This document shows, in pieces, positions 23,661 through 31,587 of a stretch of 35,621 nucleotides of DNA. Position numbers and translations under genes: made by a program. The DNA is from JAAYBR01 sp033813475 (GTDB lineage: Bacteria > Hydrogenedentota > Hydrogenedentia > Hydrogenedentales > CAITNO01), in assembly GCA_033813475.1 (NCBI GenBank), contig JAPXRP010000022.1, positions 1-35,621 on the forward strand, read 5' to 3'. The notes under the pieces are model-generated. The model was not told the origin of the DNA. It worked only from the letters and a program-made list of their open reading frames with translations, and did not search any database. Each line of letters opens with the position of its first letter. The first letter of the stretch is position 1.

Positions 23661-25428
23661 GGCGCAGGGCGAGGGGCTGCCCGCCCTCCAGAAGGGGATG
23701 CTCGGAGCGGTTGCGCTGGCCGTGGCATCCCACGCAGGAGCGGGTTTCGCCGGGCTTGTAGTTGACATAGGTCCGCTCGCGCTGGACCTCCATGAAGTTT
23801 TCGTCCAGCGCCTGGAAGAAGATGTTCCGGTTGGCGGGCACGCGGAAGTAGGCGGAGCCGTCGGCCTCCACCGGCACGACGCCCCACTGCACCCGGGGCC
23901 ACAGGGCGGCCTTCCATCCCGCGCTGCTGAGACTCGGGTCCCAGCGGCGGGCCGTGTCCCAGTAGCGGGGCACCGCCTCGTTGATGCGCAGCCACTTGAT
24001 GGTGCCCGGGGTGACGCCGTCCATGCCCGTGTAGACATTCACGAGGACGCACAGCGCCTCGTTCTCCGCGGCGAGGGCGGGGTTTGTCTGCGGCTGAATC
24101 ACCGGCGGGGTCTTCCGCGCGCGCACGGTCAGGGGGTGCCAGCAGGAGAGGGCGGGGTCGCCGTGCACGAAACGGTGGGAGCCGTCGGCGCCGAGGAGCC
24201 AGAGGGCGTAGGCGTTCGGCGTGTTCTGCCGGTGGTCGGCGGGGTTTTCCTTGAACGCCACCAGGAAGCGGTCCGCCGCGACGGGGAAGGGGGTCGAGTA
24301 GAGGTGCCCGGAGGTGCCCTCGCGGTCATGCACATACTTCCCGTTCTCGGCGAGGAAATGCCAGCCGGGCTCCGTCCGCCGCTCGATGAACACATGCGGG
24401 GTCAGGTTGGTCACCGCGTAACGGGGATCCCCCTGGACATAGCCCTCCTCGTCCGGGTCGGGGCCGCGCTCCCGGTTGCCGTTGCCGGGGTCCACCAGCA
24501 TGACCGCGCCGAGGCACCCGCCCTGCGGGTAGTGGCACGAGCCGACGCACACAAAGCGGCGGTCCTCCCCCGGCAGGGGCTGGGGGTACATGTAGACCGT
24601 GGTGGTGTCGTCCGCCAGCCCGTAGAGCTCCTGCGGGCGGCTGCCGTCGGGGTTCATGGACCAGATGGTCTTGCTGACCCGCGCGCCCCGGTCCACATAC
24701 TCCCACCGGTGGTACATGACCCGCCCGTCGTCAAGGACCAACGGGCAGAACTCGCTGACCAGGCTCGCGCTCAGCGGCTCCACATCCCCCCCGTCGGCGT
24801 CCATGCGGTGGAGGACCGGCACGGTAAGGTGGGCGGAGCCGCCGCAGAGCACCGTGCGCTCGCAGCGGGTGGACGAGAAGATGATGCGCCCGTCGGGGAG
24901 ATAGGCCGGGTGGATGTCGTCCGTGTGCCAGGGCTTGCCCCAGCGGGCGACCTTCTCCGCCTCGTCCGCCGGGGGGAACGAGACCTGACGCAGCCCCGAC
25001 CCGTCCATGCCCACCTCCCAGACGCGGAAGCCCGATGCCGGACTCTCCCGGTAGTCGAAGAGCACCTTCCGGCCGTCAAAGGACAAACTGATCTTGCCGA
25101 TGACCCCGCTGCCCCCGGGCAGGGCGGCGGCCGTCACCACCGGGCGCTCCTGCCCCGTGCGCAGGTTGAACACATAGACGCCGTTCGCCGGGTCAAAACG
25201 GTCCGGCGACGTCCCGTTGTCTATGTCCGTGTAGTAATGGTCCGAGGAGAAGGGCCTGCGCTTCACGAAGACAACCTCCTCCGCCCCGATGTCCTCCGGT
25301 GCCACGGGAGCGCTGTCCGCCCGCGAGGCGACCGCACGCGGCGGCGCGCCGCCCGCCGCGCACGCTGAGACAACCGGCAAGGCCGCCGCCAGAACACCCA
25401 AAACGGAAAACCGTAAGAAACGCTTCAT
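23071..25428 (-). CDS. HzsA-like beta-propeller c-type cytochrome lipoprotein
   Basis: 785 residues from ATG at 25428. An ATG three codons earlier lies directly on the GGAAGG sequence, so the later one, 9 nt downstream of it, is preferred. The signal peptide ends at a lipobox (LPVVSAC), giving an exported lipoprotein. A TolB/WD40-like propeller follows (FDGRKVLFDYRES, DDIHPAYLPDGRIIFSSTRC, NPDGSRPQELYG). The C-terminal part has two c-type haem sites, C565-V-G-C-H and C629-V-S-C-H. The organisation matches proteins annotated as hydrazine synthase alpha-like, abundant in Planctomycetes relatives, most of which are not anammox enzymes. A further CVGSCH (CX3CH) lies in the propeller. Function unknown: probably extracytoplasmic electron transfer or an oxidoreductase. 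Its last 590 bp are duplicated at 18493-19082. Confidence 0.78.
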   Translation of the reverse strand: MKRFLRFSVLGVLAAALPVVSACAAGGAPPRAVASRADSAPVAPEDIGAEEVVFVKRRPFSSDHYYTDIDNGTSPDRFDPANGVYVFNLRTGQERPVVTAAALPGGSGVIGKISLSFDGRKVLFDYRESPASGFRVWEVGMDGSGLRQVSFPPADEAEKVARWGKPWHTDDIHPAYLPDGRIIFSSTRCERTVLCGGSAHLTVPVLHRMDADGGDVEPLSASLVSEFCPLVLDDGRVMYHRWEYVDRGARVSKTIWSMNPDGSRPQELYGLADDTTTVYMYPQPLPGEDRRFVCVGSCHYPQGGCLGAVMLVDPGNGNRERGPDPDEEGYVQGDPRYAVTNLTPHVFIERRTEPGWHFLAENGKYVHDREGTSGHLYSTPFPVAADRFLVAFKENPADHRQNTPNAYALWLLGADGSHRFVHGDPALSCWHPLTVRARKTPPVIQPQTNPALAAENEALCVLVNVYTGMDGVTPGTIKWLRINEAVPRYWDTARRWDPSLSSAGWKAALWPRVQWGVVPVEADGSAYFRVPANRNIFFQALDENFMEVQRERTYVNYKPGETRSCVGCHGQRNRSEHPLLEGGQPLALRRAPSAPQPQPCDLAENGGDGRAGQVIHYPTDIQPVFDAKCVSCHGEKDPAGGLNLRGDLTLYYSVSYEELGKRELVGPLISEFTSYSKGDQGNFNGAYLPPKSLGGHRSELITLLSDPGHPKNAKENHAALLTDRERMVFRRWADTNYQFYGSYYGRHHSDWANPEKKDRDYNVADFRRKATFDEAVSMFAPEWHR

Positions 25429-25495
25429 CCTGCTCATCCTTCCGGGCTGCGGACGCCGAAACGGAACCCGGGGCGCGCGCCGCGCCCCTGCGGCG

Positions 25496-25525
25496 ATTCT
25501 ATAGGACGCCCTCCCCCCCGCTCAA
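25496..25525 (-). promoter_or_regulatory. Candidate promoter of the HzsA-like gene
   Basis: On the minus strand TTGAGC (25525-25520) is followed by TATAGAAT (25503-25496), giving TTGAGC-N16-TATAGA or N18-TAGAAT. It lies 68-75 nt before the preferred ATG at 25428. Confidence 0.45.
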
Positions 25526-25572
25526 GGCACCCCGGATGAAGAATTCGTGGTCAGAAAATGCGGCGAAGGGGG

Positions 25573-25690
25573 GTGGACGAGGTGGACGAGGTGGACGAGG
25601 TGGACGGGTGAACAACATGGAGCGGTGGGAGCGGTAGGCCGGTGGTCTGTCCACCCCGTCCACCCCGTCCACCCCGTCCACCTCGTCCAC
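25573..25690. repeat. Inverted array of a 9-nt GTGGAC repeat, copy A
   Basis: The left arm has GTGGAC at 25573, 25582, 25591 and 25600, an exact 9-nt period (unit GTGGACGAG). The right arm has the complement GTCCAC at 25649, 25658, 25667, 25676 and 25685 (unit GTCCACCCC). The arms can pair over about 36 bp with a 40-nt loop. It sits between two divergent genes; the 25429-25797 gap otherwise holds only candidate promoters. A second array of the same design is at 35533-35618. Confidence 0.9.
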
Positions 25691-25729
25691 TCCGGCCGCG
25701 CGCAGCGCGCCCTGGTTTCGCCTTTCGGC

Positions 25730-25735
25730 TATACT
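25730..25735 (+). promoter_or_regulatory. Candidate -10 element of dinG-pgi
   Basis: TATACT in GGCTATACTACGG, 63 nt before the dinG ATG at 25798 and just after the inverted array. No clear -35; it shares the GCTAnAnT shape of other putative promoters here. Confidence 0.35.
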
Positions 25736-25797
25736 ACGGCCTGTTTTTCACCCATTTGCGCCGTGGTTTTTCTCCGGCGCCACCCCGAAGGACCCCC

Positions 25798-28371
25798 ATG
25801 CCCCGCGACAGCACAGGCGAAGACAGCCTGCGGCGCTTCCATCCGGAGGCGCTCGCGCAGGTGCAGGAGGCCGTCGCCAAGGCGGGCGGGCAGGAGGTCT
25901 TCCTGGCGGGCACGCCGGGGGAGGATGGGCGGGTGTCGTCGGTGCGCGTGCTGGCGCGGGGAAACAGCGACACGGTGCCCGCGCTCTTTGAGGGGCTGGA
26001 CATCCGGGACGTGGTGATCCACAACCACCCGTCGGGCAACCTGTCGCCGAGCGGGCCGGACCTGGCGCTGGCGTCGGCCTACGCCGCCCACGGCCACGGC
26101 ATGTTCATCGTGGACAACGAGGCGCACTCGGTCTATGTGGTGGTGGAGCCGTTCACGCGGAAGAAGGCGGCGCGGCTGGCGGCGGCGGAGTTGCAGGCCT
26201 TTTTCCGGCCCGACGGCCCCATGGCGCGGCATCTGGCCGGCTTCGAGCTGCGGCCCCAGCAGTCGGCCATGATGGAGGCCATCGCGGACGCCTTCAACGG
26301 GGACGGCTTTTCGGTGATCGAGGCGCCCACGGGGGTCGGGAAAACCTTCGCCTACCTGCTGCCCGCAATCCTGTGGACCCTGCGCAACAAGGAGCGCGTG
26401 GTCATCTCCACGCGGACGATCAACCTCCAGGAGCAGATCATCCACAAGGACATCCCCCTGATCCGGCGGGCGCTGGGGCTGGAGTTCGCCGCCTGCCTCG
26501 TCAAGGGCCGCAACAACTACCTCTGCCTGCGGAAACTGGGGAACGCGCTGGCCGAGATGACGCTGTTCGAGGAGGAGTCCGCCAAGGTGCAACTGGAGGC
26601 GGTGGCCGAGTGGGCGCGCACGACGGAGGAGGGCAGCCTGTCCGACCTGTCCTTCGTGCCGTCCCGCGACCTGTGGGAGAAAATCCGGAGCGAGGCGGAC
26701 ACCTGCGCCATGGGGCGCTGCCCCAACCAGCAGAAGTGCTTCGTGGGAAAGGCCCGCCGCGCCATGGCGGGCGCGGACGTCCTGGTGGTCAACCACCACA
26801 TGCTCTTTTCCGACCTGGCGGTAAAGAAGGAGGCGGACGACTTCACGTCCATGGCCGTGCTGCCGGCCTTCCACCGGCTCATTCTGGACGAGGCCCACTC
26901 CGTGGAGGACTCGGCCACGGAGTACCTCGGCGTGTCGGCCACGCGCATGGGCGCCCGGACACAGTTGAACCGCCTCCACCGCGTGGAGGGCGGGCGCGAG
27001 CGCGGACTCTTCCCGCTGGTGCGCTTCAAGCTGGCCCGGGAGTGCTCCCAGCTCCCGGCGGAGGACTATGCCCGGCTGCTGGACCTGCTGGAAAAGGAGG
27101 CCGCGCCCGCCCTGGACGCGGCGCGCGACGCCCTGGAGGCGGTCTTCGCCACCCTGCGCGACCTGGCGGGCGCGCTCAGCGGGCAGATCGGCCGGGAAAT
27201 CAAGTGGCGGCTTACGGAGGAGGTGCTGGCAAAGCCCGAACTCCGGGAGGCGCACACGGTCTGCACCCTGCCCGCCGTCGGGGCTGTCCGCGCGCTGTCG
27301 CGGGTGCTGGAGGCGCTGGTCCGAAAACTCGGCGACATCCCGCGGGGTCCGGACGACGCGGAGCCGCCGCTGGTGTCGGAGGCGCTGGAGCTGAACGCCT
27401 GCCGGATGCGGCTGGAGGCGGTGGCGGACACCTTGGCCGAGTGCACCAGCGAGACGCTCCAGGAAAACACGGTGCGGTGGGTGGAGATGGACAGCGACAA
27501 CGACCGCTACATGCGCGTGGTCCGATGCCCCCTGGAGGTGGGGAAGCCGCTCGCCGACTGGGTGTATCCGCAGTTCACCACCCTGGTCATGACCTCCGCC
27601 ACCCTCACGGTCGAGCGGAAATTCGCCTATTTCTTCCAGCGGCTGGGGCTGAACCTGGTGGCCGGCGAGCGCGTGAAGACCCTGGCGCTGGACTCCCCCT
27701 TCGACTACAACGCCCAGGTCATGGTCTGCGTGCCCACGGACCTGCCCGACCCCGGCGACCGGGCCTTCCTGGAGCAGGGGGTCGAGGCGGTCTGGCAGGT
27801 GCTGGAGCACACCCGGGGCCACGCCTTCGTGCTGTACACCTCCTTCGCCGCCATGAACCACGCCCACCGGAAACTGGAGGACCGCCTGCGGGCGGCGGGC
27901 ATCACGGCCCTCTGCCAGGGCAAGGCCACCCGCACCCGGCTGCTGGAGGAGTTCCGCAGCGACACCTCCAGCGTGCTCTTCGCCACGGACAGTTTCTGGG
28001 AGGGCGTGGACGTTGCCGGGGACGCTTTGCAGTGTGTTATACTGCCAAAACTGCCCTTCAGGGTGCCCACGGAGCCCGTTCAGGAGGCCCGTGCCGGGGC
28101 GATTGAGGCCGCCGGAGGAAACGCCTTCATGGAGTATTCCGTGCCCCAGGCCGTCATCAAGTTCCGGCAGGGCTTTGGCCGCCTCATCCGGCGGCGGACC
28201 GACTGGGGGGCCGTGGTCATTCTGGACCGGCGGGTGAGAACCAAATACTACGGGAGGATTTTCCTGAAGTCCCTCCCCGACCTGACCGTGGACGCCGGAC
28301 CGTCTGAAACCGTGCTGGCAAAACTCGGCGGCTTCTTTGACGCGCGCCGAAAAACAGGAAAAACCACATGA
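25798..28371 (+). CDS. dinG: DinG-type XPD-family helicase with N-terminal JAB (RadC-like) domain
   Basis: 857 residues from ATG at 25798, with GAAGGA 5 nt upstream. Residues 15-120 form a JAB/MPN metal-binding domain with H75-x-H77-P-S-G and D88 (IHNHPSGNLSPSGPDLALAS), the RadC/JAMM signature. Helicase motifs follow: Walker A E175-APTGVGKT, cysteines in NYLCLRK and TCAMGRCPNQQKC that would hold the 4Fe-4S cluster, the DEAH box (LILDEAHSVEDS), and helicase C-terminal motifs ending in FWEGVDVAGDAL and GFGRLIRR. XPD/DinG proteins unwind DNA 5' to 3' and clear R-loops and other structures. The JAB fusion is not part of classical E. coli DinG. The stop overlaps pgi by 4 nt. Confidence 0.88.
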   Translation: MPRDSTGEDSLRRFHPEALAQVQEAVAKAGGQEVFLAGTPGEDGRVSSVRVLARGNSDTVPALFEGLDIRDVVIHNHPSGNLSPSGPDLALASAYAAHGHGMFIVDNEAHSVYVVVEPFTRKKAARLAAAELQAFFRPDGPMARHLAGFELRPQQSAMMEAIADAFNGDGFSVIEAPTGVGKTFAYLLPAILWTLRNKERVVISTRTINLQEQIIHKDIPLIRRALGLEFAACLVKGRNNYLCLRKLGNALAEMTLFEEESAKVQLEAVAEWARTTEEGSLSDLSFVPSRDLWEKIRSEADTCAMGRCPNQQKCFVGKARRAMAGADVLVVNHHMLFSDLAVKKEADDFTSMAVLPAFHRLILDEAHSVEDSATEYLGVSATRMGARTQLNRLHRVEGGRERGLFPLVRFKLARECSQLPAEDYARLLDLLEKEAAPALDAARDALEAVFATLRDLAGALSGQIGREIKWRLTEEVLAKPELREAHTVCTLPAVGAVRALSRVLEALVRKLGDIPRGPDDAEPPLVSEALELNACRMRLEAVADTLAECTSETLQENTVRWVEMDSDNDRYMRVVRCPLEVGKPLADWVYPQFTTLVMTSATLTVERKFAYFFQRLGLNLVAGERVKTLALDSPFDYNAQVMVCVPTDLPDPGDRAFLEQGVEAVWQVLEHTRGHAFVLYTSFAAMNHAHRKLEDRLRAAGITALCQGKATRTRLLEEFRSDTSSVLFATDSFWEGVDVAGDALQCVILPKLPFRVPTEPVQEARAGAIEAAGGNAFMEYSVPQAVIKFRQGFGRLIRRRTDWGAVVILDRRVRTKYYGRIFLKSLPDLTVDAGPSETVLAKLGGFFDARRKTGKTT

Positions 28372-29738
28372 CCAAGCCTCTCGACATCAAAGTGAATGTG
28401 GCCCGGGCCAAAGCCGCCGCCGTGGGCGCCGCCCACGGGGTGAGCCCGGCGGAGCTTGCGGAACTGGAGCCGCGCGCCCTGGAAATCCTCTCCCTCCTCG
28501 GCGGGGAGCGGGCGGCGGCCAAGTACGGCTTCTACGACCTGTACAAGGACGACGCGGCCTTCGCCGACGTCAGGGAAAAGGCCGCGCATTTCGCGCAATT
28601 CGGCTACGAAAACCTGGTGGTGCTCGGCATCGGCGGGTCCGCCCTGGGCCTGACGGCCCTCCAGACGGCCCTCAACCCGCCCTATTACAACCTGCTTTCG
28701 CGGGGCAAGCGGCGCGGCCCGCGGCTGTTTGTCATGGACAACATTGACCCCGTGACCTTCAAGGCCATGCTGCGCCTGTGCCCGCCGAAGAAGACCCTCT
28801 TCAACGTCATCTCCAAGTCCGGCGGCACGGCGGAGACCATCAGCCAGCTCATGATCGTGGTGGACCAGCTGGAGAAAGCCCTCAAGGGCGCGCCGCTGGC
28901 CGACCATCTGGTCGTCACCACGAGCCCCCGCCACCCCGACGCCCCGAAGAGCCTGCTGCACCCCGTGGCGGACGCCTACGGCCTGGTCTCCTTCCCGATC
29001 CCGCTCAATGTGGGCGGGCGCTTCTCCGTCTTCTCCCCCGTGGGCATGTTCCCCGCGGCGATGCTGAACATGGACCTCGACGCCATGCGCGAGGGCTGCG
29101 CCGCCATGGACGCGCGGTGCTCCCTGGCCTCCCTGGAGGAAAACCCCGCCTGCCTGCGCGCCGTGTTCCAGTACCTGCTCGACACGCGCAAGGGCAAGAC
29201 CATGTCGGTCATGATGCCCTACGCCGACGGCCTGCGCGACGTGGCGGACTGGTACCGCCAGCTCTGGGCGGAAAGCCTCGGCAAGCGCTTCGGCCTCGAC
29301 GGCCGGGAGGCCTTCACCGGGCAGACGCCCATCAAGGCCCTCGGCGCCACGGACCAGCACTCGCAGGTGCAGCTCTACTGCGAGGGGCCGAACAACAAGG
29401 TCTTCAACGTCATCGAGGTGGCCAAGTTCGGGACCAGTCTGAAGATCGCGGACACTCTTCCCCAGGTGCCCGGGCTGGACTACCTCCGCGGGAAGAGCAT
29501 GAACCGCCTGATGGCCGCCGAGCTGCGCGGCACCATGGACGCCCTCAAGGCCGCCGCGCGCCCCGTGATCCAGGTGACGCTGCCCGTGCTCAACGCCAAC
29601 ACCGTGGCGCAGTTCCTTTACATGATGGAGGTGGAGACCGCCGTGGCCGGAAGGCTGTACGGCGTCAACACCTTCGACCAGCCCGGCGTGGAGGAGGGCA
29701 AGAAGATCGCCCGCAGGCTCATGGGCGGCGAGGCCTAG
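28368..29738 (+). CDS. pgi: Glucose-6-phosphate isomerase
   Basis: 456 residues, the short bacterial form. ATG at 28368 overlaps the dinG stop (ATGA). Phosphosugar isomerase motifs are present: VVLGIGGSALGLTALQTAL, VISKSGGTAETISQLMIV, the first SIS domain, and GATDQHSQVQLYCEGPNNKV in the second. It interconverts glucose-6-phosphate and fructose-6-phosphate in glycolysis. It is followed after 3 nt by the TPR membrane protein gene, so the three genes from dinG form one transcript. Confidence 0.95.
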   Translation: MTKPLDIKVNVARAKAAAVGAAHGVSPAELAELEPRALEILSLLGGERAAAKYGFYDLYKDDAAFADVREKAAHFAQFGYENLVVLGIGGSALGLTALQTALNPPYYNLLSRGKRRGPRLFVMDNIDPVTFKAMLRLCPPKKTLFNVISKSGGTAETISQLMIVVDQLEKALKGAPLADHLVVTTSPRHPDAPKSLLHPVADAYGLVSFPIPLNVGGRFSVFSPVGMFPAAMLNMDLDAMREGCAAMDARCSLASLEENPACLRAVFQYLLDTRKGKTMSVMMPYADGLRDVADWYRQLWAESLGKRFGLDGREAFTGQTPIKALGATDQHSQVQLYCEGPNNKVFNVIEVAKFGTSLKIADTLPQVPGLDYLRGKSMNRLMAAELRGTMDALKAAARPVIQVTLPVLNANTVAQFLYMMEVETAVAGRLYGVNTFDQPGVEEGKKIARRLMGGEA

Positions 29739-29741
29739 GGC

Positions 29742-31322
29742 ATGGACGCCGGGACGCCCGGACACGACGGCGCCTCCGTCGGCGACGTGGCGCGGCTGCG
29801 CCGCAACCGGCGCACCTTCCGCTACTGTGTGTCCGCGTGCGTCTTCTTCTGCCTCTCCCTGTGGTTCGCCGAGGGCTACCTGCGCTTTGACCGGTCGGAA
29901 ACCCAGTACCGCATGGCCCTCAGCCACGCCCGGGAGTCCGCCCGGCCCATCCTGCGCAACGCTGTGAAACGGGACGCCCTGGTGAACGACCCGCCGACGG
30001 CCCGCTACGCGGAGGCGCTGGCGGACGTCGAGGAGTCCGACCTGGTGCTGCCCGCCTACGAGCAGGCCCTGCGCCTGGACCCCCGCAACGCCTTCCTGCT
30101 GGTGAAATACGGCTGCGCCCTGATGGACGCCGGCCGCCCGGTGGACGCCCGCGAGCGTTTCCGCGCCGCCGCCCTGCACCCTCCGCGAAACGCCCTGCCC
30201 CGCTACCTGGAGGCCGCCGCCCTGCACGCCTCCCTCGGGCCGGAGGACGACCTCGGCGAGGTGATGGCCCTGCTCGTGCGCGCCAACAGCGCGGGGGACC
30301 CCGTCCTCTTTCCCGCGCCCCTTTGGCACGCCACCCTGCCCGAGCGGGGCGCCTGGCACGCGGAGGGGGAGCGGGAGCTGGCCGCCCGGTGCCTCGCGCC
30401 CCTGCGCCGCATGGCCGGGGGAATCCTCGCCCGGGCGGAGCGGGACATCGCGGGGAATGATTTCAGGGACTGGGACGCCTGGCTGCGGGAAATCGCCGCC
30501 ACAGGCGCCATGATCGCGGGCAATCCAAGAGCGGAGGGGCAGCGGCTCCGCGCGGACCGGGCCCTGGAGGGGCTGCGCATGGAAACGGAGGCGCTGCGGC
30601 TGCGGCGGCGCATCGTGGAAGCGCGCGGGGACACCGCCGCGGCGGCGTCGCTGGACGCCCTTGACACCCTCCTCACCCGGGCGCGGGACGGTCTGGCGGA
30701 TTTTGAAAACCGCCGCGGCGAAGTGCTGAAGGCGCACACCGAACGCCTCAAGGCCCCCCTGGCCGCCGCGGGAAAGACGCTCGCCCTGCTGGCCGCCCTG
30801 TACCTGCTCCTGTGCGCCGCCGGGATCGCTTTCGGCACCGCCGCATCGGACGCGAAAAACATCCCCTCCCCCCTCCGCGCCTCCGCCATGCATGGCGGTG
30901 TGGCCGCCGTCTGGTTTGCCGCCCTGGCGCTGTTCAGCGGCGGCGCCCCCCTGGAAAGTCCCGCCTGGATGGGGGGGGCGGCGGCGGCTCTCTGGGATGC
31001 CGCCGTTGTGGCGGCCCTGGCGCTGACCCCCGTTGCCGCGTGGATGCAGTGGCGCAACGCCTCCGGGGACTTCCGGCGCCGGCATGCCGCCGCGGCCGGC
31101 GCGCGCCGGTGGCGGGCGGGCGCCGCCCTGGCCATCGGGCTCTTCCGGCGCAACATCGGCGCGTTCCTGGGGCTGTGCCTCTGCGCCGTGTGCCTCTGGG
31201 CGGTGTCCCACCGCCTCGTGGCGGGACTCTACCCCTACCAGATTCCCCTGCTGACCACAGGGCTGGAATCGGAGGAAACGGAGTGGGTCAGGCAGACCCT
31301 GCTTTCGGTCCTTTCCCCCTGA
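29742..31322 (+). CDS. TPR-containing multi-pass membrane protein
   Basis: 526 residues from ATG at 29742, three nt after the pgi stop. There is one hydrophobic segment near residues 28-46 (YCVSACVFFCLSLWFAEGYL). A TPR-like region follows at about 95-160 (LPAYEQALRLDPRNAFLLVK, GCALMDAGRPVDARERFRAA). A helical, charged central part then leads to four further hydrophobic segments from about residue 345 (LALLAALYLLLCAAGIAFG and others). No catalytic motif is visible. Function unknown; the TPR part would face outside if the first segment acts as a signal anchor. A role in envelope assembly is conjecture. Confidence 0.7.
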   Translation: MDAGTPGHDGASVGDVARLRRNRRTFRYCVSACVFFCLSLWFAEGYLRFDRSETQYRMALSHARESARPILRNAVKRDALVNDPPTARYAEALADVEESDLVLPAYEQALRLDPRNAFLLVKYGCALMDAGRPVDARERFRAAALHPPRNALPRYLEAAALHASLGPEDDLGEVMALLVRANSAGDPVLFPAPLWHATLPERGAWHAEGERELAARCLAPLRRMAGGILARAERDIAGNDFRDWDAWLREIAATGAMIAGNPRAEGQRLRADRALEGLRMETEALRLRRRIVEARGDTAAAASLDALDTLLTRARDGLADFENRRGEVLKAHTERLKAPLAAAGKTLALLAALYLLLCAAGIAFGTAASDAKNIPSPLRASAMHGGVAAVWFAALALFSGGAPLESPAWMGGAAAALWDAAVVAALALTPVAAWMQWRNASGDFRRRHAAAAGARRWRAGAALAIGLFRRNIGAFLGLCLCAVCLWAVSHRLVAGLYPYQIPLLTTGLESEETEWVRQTLLSVLSP

Positions 31323-31503
31323 CGCGCTTTCCGGACGCGGAGGCGCCCCGATTCCCGCTTTTCCCGGACGCCGGGGCTTTGTTCTGGCCCCCTCTGGAGG
31401 GCCGCTTGCGGCGGGGACAGTCCGGAATGCAGGCAAAACAGGTGCCCACGCAGGCGTCCTCCACCGCGTCCTCCGGGCGTTTCGTTTTGTCCAAATCCGT
31501 CAT
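31288..31503 (-). CDS. Possible small cysteine-rich protein
   Basis: 71 residues from ATG at 31503. Four cysteines near the N-terminus (CVGTCFACIPDC) could bind a metal; the rest is basic and serine/glycine-rich. It overlaps the end of the TPR gene by 35 nt on the opposite strand. There is no ribosome-binding site, though TATGAT lies just upstream. It may be spurious. Confidence 0.3.
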   Translation of the reverse strand: MTDLDKTKRPEDAVEDACVGTCFACIPDCPRRKRPSRGGQNKAPASGKSGNRGASASGKRVRGKGPKAGSA

Positions 31504-31557
31504 GGGCGCATCATACACACCCCTGCCGCGCCCCCGCAAGCGCTCCCCGCGCCCGCG

Positions 31558-31566
31558 TGCTAGAAT
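31558..31566 (+). promoter_or_regulatory. Candidate extended -10 of dinB
   Basis: TGCTAGAAT: TAGAAT at 31561-31566 preceded by TGC, giving a leader of about 15 nt before the ATG at 31588. No LexA-like box is seen in the gap 31323-31587, which otherwise holds only the doubtful cysteine-rich ORF. Confidence 0.4.
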
Positions 31567-31587
31567 GGCGGCGGAGAGCGCAACGGC

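Noticed and set aside
23071..25428. Hydrazine synthase, hence anammox metabolism
   Set aside because: Partner subunits and other anammox genes are absent and HzsA-like proteins are widespread outside anammox bacteria.
25573..25690. CRISPR array
   Set aside because: Units repeat every 9 nt, the arms are inverted and there are no 25-40 nt unique spacers or cas genes.
28248..31436. 1062-residue antisense frame over pgi and the TPR gene
   Set aside because: Same composition artefact; spans three sense genes and shows no family signature or ribosome-binding site.
31323..31587. LexA/SOS box before dinB
   Set aside because: No palindromic CTGT-type or GAAC-type box could be found in the gap.
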